The translations under genes were made by a program, and so were the position numbers. A DNA stretch of 64,000 nt from Oscillospiraceae bacterium (GTDB lineage Bacteria; Bacillota; Clostridia; Oscillospirales; Oscillospiraceae). Shown in pieces: positions 59,903 through 64,000 of the stretch. The stretch is from NCBI GenBank assembly GCA_015067845.1, contig SVLT01000013.1, positions 1-64,000 on the forward strand, in the 5' to 3' direction. How positions within the stretch are numbered: position 1 is the first letter of the stretch; every line of letters begins with the position of its first letter. The notes beneath the pieces were generated by a model. It was given only the letters and a program-made list of their open reading frames with translations. It did no database searches and had not been told where the DNA came from.

Positions 59903-61141
59903 TTATTCTTCTGCGGGCTTGACAATGATCCTGCAGGTGTAGGTGATGCCTTCATACTCTACGAACACCTTGACGCCGGACCATGCAACGGTCTGTCCGG
60001 TGATCTTGTTGCCGTTGATGGAGACGATACCCTCTTCGGATACCTGCCATTCGATGCCCTGCACATTCGCGCCGGTCTCCTTATTCTTCAGAGACAGGTT
60101 GAAGGTTTCGCCCACCGCAATGGTCACATCCACATGGCTGATCTTGTAGTCGCTGGGAGGTGTACCATCAGAGGAACAGATAACCTTGCAGGTTGCGGTC
60201 TGGTCGCCGATGGCCGCGGTAACATAGCAGTAGCCCTTGCCGACACCGGTCACCTTGCCGTTTTCCACGGTTGCGATGGAGGGATCGGAAGTCGTCCAGG
60301 TAATGTCACTTGCCTTGACACCCATGGTCTCGGTGTAAATAGATGTAACAGCATCGCCGGCAATGGTGATCTCGCCGCTGTCCTTGTAGGTTTTCAGCTT
60401 CAATACAAAGCCGTCAGGCAGTGTTACATCCGGAGTAGGCGGCTCAGATGTTTCAGGATCTTCACCAACGGAAGATACGACCGTACATGTATCGGAAGCT
60501 GCGCCGCAGGTGACTGTAATGATCGCTGTACCCTGCTTGGTGCCGGGCTGAATATTGCCCTTGTCGTCAACAGTCGCGATCTCAGGATCAGAAGATTCGT
60601 ATACTACCTTATCCGTGGTATTCTGGGGTTCCAGCAAAATGGGCAGATTGACGGATTCATTTGCCTGATCCAAAGCCACGGTCTTGCTGCCGATCTGCAC
60701 GGATGTACAGGGTATGCCCTGGTTGTCACCGCCAACGTTCTGCTGCTGGGAACTGTTAGTTTGATTGCCGCCGTCCGAGCCATTGCCCGGATCCTTAAAC
60801 AACACATTCACACCGATGTACACAACCACCATAACAATGGCCAGCAGTAGGATGATCACAACCGCGATCAAGCCCTTGTTGCCCTGCTGTTCTTCATTGC
60901 GGCGGCCATTATCGTTGGAACTACGTCCCTCAGAGCCACGGGTACGGGTATTGCGCTTAACATTACTCTTGGAGAAACGGCCGCCTCTTGCATAAGAATT
61001 GGCGGCAGAATTCTGCCGGGTCTCCGCAGCACCCTCGTCAACCACAGTTTTCGCAGGCTTCACCGGCGCACATCCGCAGATCGGGCAATTCGCCTCTGTC
61101 TCTGAGAAAGTTGTTCCACATACGTCACATATAATCTTCAT
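59903..61141 (-). CDS. Zinc-ribbon membrane protein with Ig-like (BIG2) domains
   Basis: 412 aa. A cytosolic zinc ribbon with C5-C8 and C19-C22, a basic linker, one membrane helix (about 92-115, LIAVVIILLLAIVMVVVYIGVNVLF), a Gln/Asn/Gly-rich stalk and bacterial Ig-like BIG2 repeats outside (KVVYESSDPEIATVDDKGNIQPGTKQGTAIITVTCG; ITWTTSDPSIATVENGKVTGVGKGYCYVTAAIG; a third degenerate unit). The ATG at 61141 has GGAGG 6 bases upstream. Divergent from the kinase-like FN3 protein, with matching topology (cytosolic sensor, extracellular Ig-fold), so the two may act together (inference). Confidence 0.85.
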   Translation of the reverse strand: MKIICDVCGTTFSETEANCPICGCAPVKPAKTVVDEGAAETRQNSAANSYARGGRFSKSNVKRNTRTRGSEGRSSNDNGRRNEEQQGNKGLIAVVIILLLAIVMVVVYIGVNVLFKDPGNGSDGGNQTNSSQQQNVGGDNQGIPCTSVQIGSKTVALDQANESVNLPILLEPQNTTDKVVYESSDPEIATVDDKGNIQPGTKQGTAIITVTCGAASDTCTVVSSVGEDPETSEPPTPDVTLPDGFVLKLKTYKDSGEITIAGDAVTSIYTETMGVKASDITWTTSDPSIATVENGKVTGVGKGYCYVTAAIGDQTATCKVICSSDGTPPSDYKISHVDVTIAVGETFNLSLKNKETGANVQGIEWQVSEEGIVSINGNKITGQTVAWSGVKVFVEYEGITYTCRIIVKPAEE

Positions 61142-61186
61142 AGTATGCCTCCAAACCAGCATGGAAATCCACGCTCATTTTTTGTC

Positions 61187-61215
61187 ATTATAGCATACCT
61201 ATATGCCGATTTCAA
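61187..61215 (-). promoter_or_regulatory. Sigma-A promoter of the zinc-ribbon/BIG2 gene
   Basis: Minus strand TTGAAA (61210-61215), 17-base spacer, TATAAT (61187-61192). Direct repeats adjoin the -35 upstream. Confidence 0.75.
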
Positions 61216-61253
61216 GTACACAAAAGTTACAAGTTGGTATACAAAAGTTACAA
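61216..61253. repeat. Two 17-bp direct repeats, 21 bp apart (candidate activator sites)
   Basis: GTACACAAAAGTTACAA (61216-61232) and GTATACAAAAGTTACAA (61237-61253) differ at one base. Period 21 bp, two helical turns, directly upstream of the -35 box of the BIG2 gene and about 80 bp from the kinase-like gene's promoter. Confidence 0.7.
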
Positions 61254-61278
61254 CAACATCACTCCGCATCCTGCCGGT

Positions 61279-61293
61279 TGCAATTTTATTGCA
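61279..61293. repeat. Small dyad in the divergent region
   Basis: TGCAAT-TTT-ATTGCA, a perfect 6-base dyad upstream of the kinase-like gene promoter; possible operator. Confidence 0.35.
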
Positions 61294-61329
61294 TATTCCG
61301 GGAAAAAGAACAGAAATGTGGTTGCATTT

Positions 61330-61357
61330 TTGACAAAAATAAATTAAAATATATTCT
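61330..61357 (+). promoter_or_regulatory. Candidate promoter of the kinase-like FN3 gene
   Basis: TTGACA (61330-61335), 16-base spacer, TATTCT (61352-61357), 33 bases before the TTG start. Confidence 0.55.
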
Positions 61358-61390
61358 AAGCGTACTATACATAAGAAAGAGGCGATTATT

Positions 61391-64000
61391 TTGTCTGCAC
61401 CCCAATTGATCAGTCCGCTGTTGGACGGTTTTGTAATGGGCGATGCCATCAGCAATCACGACGGCGTTCGTTCCTGCCCGGCCGTGCATCTGGAAACAGA
61501 TAAAAAATACATCATCAAGATCATCTCCGTGCCTGCATCCCAAAGCAAATTGGATGCCTTGCTTCTTGCCGGCGCTTTTTCCGATCGCGCTTCCGCGGAG
61601 GAATATTTCAAGGAGCTTGCTGAGGATGTGCTTCATGAGACCGAAGTATTGCAGAATCTTTCCAAGCATGAAGGCTTTGTCTCCTTTGAGAATCTGCAAA
61701 TGATTCCCATGCAGGAGGGCGAGACCGGCTTTGATATCTACCTGCTGGGTCTGTACCGCAATACCCTGGACGGTGTTCTGCGCAACAACGAAATGACTCA
61801 GCTGCAAGCGATCAACCTGGGTCTGGATCTGTGCGCGGCCCTGTCTGCCGCCCGTCGTCTCGGCTACATTTACAGCAATCTGAAGCCCTCCAACATCTTC
61901 CTGTGCAATGAACGGGAATTCCGCATCGGCGATCTGGGCTTTTTGAGTCTGGATTCCCTGCAATTTGCTTCCCTGCCGGACAAATACCGCAGTGAATACA
62001 CCCCTGCTGAGATCAGCGACGCCTATGCCGCCCTGAACAGCACCATGGATACCTACGCCCTGGGTCTGATTCTCTATCAGGCCTACAACAACGGTAAGCT
62101 GCCCACCGGCGGTCAGGTTACGGAAGCCCCCATCCATGCGGATCCCGCCCTTGCGGAGATCATTCTGAAAGCCTGCGCGGCCGATCCTGCTGAGCGTTGG
62201 GAGGACCCGGTGCAGATGGGTCAGGCTCTGGTTAATTATATGCAGAGCAATCCTGTAAATGATGTTCCCATCGTGCCCGTGACCGAAGAAGAGCCTGAAA
62301 CTCAGGAGATCTTCCCGGATGAGGACACCCAGCCCAGTACGGATGATATTCTGACTGAAGTGGATCAGGCTCTGGAAGCTGCTCCTGATTTGATCGCTCC
62401 CCCTGTTGCCGAAGAGGTGGCTGAGGAAATCGAAGAACCGGAGGACGCTGCTGAACCGGTCGAGGAAGCTCCGGAAGAATCCGCCGAGGAACCTATCGAA
62501 GAATCAGAGGCAGAGCCGGTTGTGGAAGAATTGGAAGAAGCCCCTGTTGAAGAACCTGAGGAAGCCGCCGTCGAGGAAGCCGAAGAAGTGGCTGATACCT
62601 GTGAAGCAGAGGAAGCCGCCGAGGATGCACCTGTGGACGACGTCGATACCGACGAAACTGCCGAAGATGCGACCCAAGAGGATGAAACCGCGGAAATTCT
62701 CGCCCAGGCGGATGAGTTGATCGCCCATCAGCTACCGGATCCCCCGGTGGCACCTGAGCCCTTTGAAGTGACCCTACCCGAAAAGGAAGAAGCCGAGCCC
62801 CAGCCTGAGGAAGAAGCGGAAGCCGAAAAAGATAGCACCGAGGAGCCTGTGGAGGAATCCGAACCTGTTGAGGAAACGGAAGCTGACGAGGAACCGGATG
62901 TCGAGGAAGAAGCTTACGAAGAAAGCCAGGATGAGACACCCAAGCCCAAGAATAAGCGCAAGGGCCTGATCATCACCGCCATTATTCTCGCTGCGATCCT
63001 GGTTCTGGGATCGGTGGGCGTGCTGTTCTATCAGTTTTTCTATTTACAAACCATTGAAGCCATTCAGCTGCTCCCCAACGAGGATCAGTTGACCGTTCAA
63101 TTGACGACCGATATTCCCGATGAGAAGCTGACTGTCAAATGCACCGACACCCACGGCAACGCCCTGACGGCAACTGTGGAAAACGGCGTAGCCTATTTCT
63201 CCGGCCTGCGTTTTGGTACGGCCTACACCGTGGAAGTTCGGATCAACGGATTCCACAAGCTGATCGGTGAAACCACCAAGGACTTCACGACCACCGCGCA
63301 AACGGTTATCGACGGCTTCTATGCGATCACCGGTACTGAGGATGGCTCCGTTGTTCTCAGCTTTACGCCCCAGGGCCCCTCCTCTGACCAGTGGACAGTC
63401 ACATATGTGGCTTCCGGAGAAGAGGAACGCACCGTCACCTTCACCGGTCCTGTGGTCACCCTGACCGGTCTGACTGTGGGTAAGGAGTACACCTTCACCC
63501 TCTCCCCCGTGAAGAACATCCATATTACCGGCACGAATACCATTACCTACACAGCCTCCAATGTGCTGTATGCCCAGAATTTGCGCATTCCCGGTTATGA
63601 GAACGGCAATTTAACCGTTGCCTGGGATGCCCCCGAAGGCGCTTCCGTTTCCCAATGGCATGTTCGTTGTTACAACGACGCAGGTTTTGACAAGACCGTG
63701 ACCGTGGAAGATACATTTGCAATCATTGAAGGCATTGATCTTTCTGCTGAGTATAAGATCGACGTCACTGCGGACGGAATGTGCGTAAGAGCGCAGATCA
63801 ATTTGAATGCAGATTCCATTCTGATCACCAATGTAACCGCCAGTCCCGTGGACGGCACAAGCTTGAATGTGACCTGGGACTTCTCAGGAAGCGCACCTGC
63901 TGAGGGCTGGTTGCTGATATACACAGTCGACGGTTATGTTGCAGAAACCATCGCCTGCAACGGCAATTCTGCTGTGATCACACCCCTTATCCCCGGTGCA
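61391..64000 (+). CDS. Kinase-like membrane receptor with acidic linker and FN3 repeats (3' end outside window)
   Basis: Open from TTG 61391 (GAGG upstream) to the window end, 870 codons. Residues about 15-270 form a Ser/Thr-kinase-like domain: beta3 lysine in KYIIKIISVPAS and a DLG (RIGDLGFL) for DFG, but the catalytic HRD loop reads YSNLKPSNIF with Asn instead of Asp. A Glu/Pro/Ala-rich linker (about 295-515) leads to a membrane helix (LIITAIILAAILVLGSVGVLF, about 525-545) and at least three FN3-type domains outside. The missing catalytic Asp suggests a pseudokinase. An ATG at 61436 is an alternative start without a ribosome site. Confidence 0.8.
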   Translation, partial: MSAPQLISPLLDGFVMGDAISNHDGVRSCPAVHLETDKKYIIKIISVPASQSKLDALLLAGAFSDRASAEEYFKELAEDVLHETEVLQNLSKHEGFVSFENLQMIPMQEGETGFDIYLLGLYRNTLDGVLRNNEMTQLQAINLGLDLCAALSAARRLGYIYSNLKPSNIFLCNEREFRIGDLGFLSLDSLQFASLPDKYRSEYTPAEISDAYAALNSTMDTYALGLILYQAYNNGKLPTGGQVTEAPIHADPALAEIILKACAADPAERWEDPVQMGQALVNYMQSNPVNDVPIVPVTEEEPETQEIFPDEDTQPSTDDILTEVDQALEAAPDLIAPPVAEEVAEEIEEPEDAAEPVEEAPEESAEEPIEESEAEPVVEELEEAPVEEPEEAAVEEAEEVADTCEAEEAAEDAPVDDVDTDETAEDATQEDETAEILAQADELIAHQLPDPPVAPEPFEVTLPEKEEAEPQPEEEAEAEKDSTEEPVEESEPVEETEADEEPDVEEEAYEESQDETPKPKNKRKGLIITAIILAAILVLGSVGVLFYQFFYLQTIEAIQLLPNEDQLTVQLTTDIPDEKLTVKCTDTHGNALTATVENGVAYFSGLRFGTAYTVEVRINGFHKLIGETTKDFTTTAQTVIDGFYAITGTEDGSVVLSFTPQGPSSDQWTVTYVASGEEERTVTFTGPVVTLTGLTVGKEYTFTLSPVKNIHITGTNTITYTASNVLYAQNLRIPGYENGNLTVAWDAPEGASVSQWHVRCYNDAGFDKTVTVEDTFAIIEGIDLSAEYKIDVTADGMCVRAQINLNADSILITNVTASPVDGTSLNVTWDFSGSAPAEGWLLIYTVDGYVAETIACNGNSAVITPLIPGA

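Noticed and set aside
62280..62935. Low-complexity GAA/GAG-rich stretch as a recombination or spurious repeat
   Set aside because: It is the in-frame acidic linker of the kinase-like protein; overlapping frames with Lys/Arg-rich readings are shadows.

Overview
The window reads as the chromosome of an endospore-forming clostridium, most likely of the Oscillospiraceae/Ruminococcaceae type. The evidence is a complete spoIIIAA-AH operon, spoIIR, spoVAD-spoVAE, a SipL-like LysM/DUF3794 coat protein, a PolC-type replicase, AddAB in place of RecBCD, MEP-pathway isoprenoid genes and strong AGGAGG ribosome sites. No rRNA, tRNA, CRISPR array or prophage was recognised. The only mobile DNA is the end of an IS3-type element at the left edge.

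Layout. (1) 1-122: IS end. (2) 146-4283, minus strand: Asp23-like, nusB, TsaD paralog, xseA, xseB, ispA from one consensus promoter; the IS lies just beyond ispA. (3) 4358-8881, minus: the eight spoIIIA genes with a sigma-E-like promoter touching the terminator of the next operon. (4) 8882-19440, minus: pyrH-frr-uppS-cdsA-dxr-rseP-ispG-polC, one long housekeeping operon from a consensus promoter to a strong terminator. (5) 19531-22345, plus: a nitrilase-family amidohydrolase and glnS. (6) 22393-36567: an accessory sugar-related locus. It has a 2113-residue membrane-anchored surface protein with repeated carbohydrate-binding-like modules and a heparinase II/III-like lyase domain, followed by an ASRT-family protein and preceded by an unrecognised 258-aa gene. 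An AraC regulator is divergent from these. Next comes a second divergent set: phosphotriesterase-like hydrolase and creatinase-like M24 protein on minus, two sugar isomerase/epimerase-like TIM barrels and a Gfo/Idh/MocA dehydrogenase on plus. (7) 36573-38812, minus: two CobW-type GTPases and a 24-aa hydrophobic peptide. (8) 38833-44738, minus: sipL-like gene, 49-aa membrane peptide, PBP, FHA-FtsW fusion, endonuclease IV. (9) 44782-51177: lipoprotein, DUF1294, two FAD enzymes, S4-domain protein, DUF896, spoVAD/E and an Asn/Gln-rich 38-aa peptide. (10) 51181-59593, minus: addB-addA, ispE-spoIIR. (11) 59663-64000: DUF378, a zinc-ribbon/Ig-like membrane protein, and divergently a kinase-like receptor with FN3 repeats that runs off the window.

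How parts work together: dxr, ispG, ispE, ispA and uppS cover much of the route from MEP intermediates to undecaprenyl diphosphate, which feeds the peptidoglycan enzymes (FtsW-like, PBP). spoIIIA, spoIIR, spoVA and the SipL-like gene are successive sporulation steps. The accessory locus looks like uptake-side processing of a uronate- or amino-sugar-containing glycan under AraC control; its substrate cannot be told from sequence.

The most notable observations are: sporulation genes whose Shine-Dalgarno sits in the 3' arm of the preceding terminator-like hairpin (spoIIR and the 49-aa ORF), the same layout as the IS transposase leader; an ASRT homologue in an operon with the giant lyase; a receptor-like pseudokinase divergent from an Ig-domain protein across 21-bp-spaced direct repeats; and three small peptide genes (24, 49 and 38 aa).
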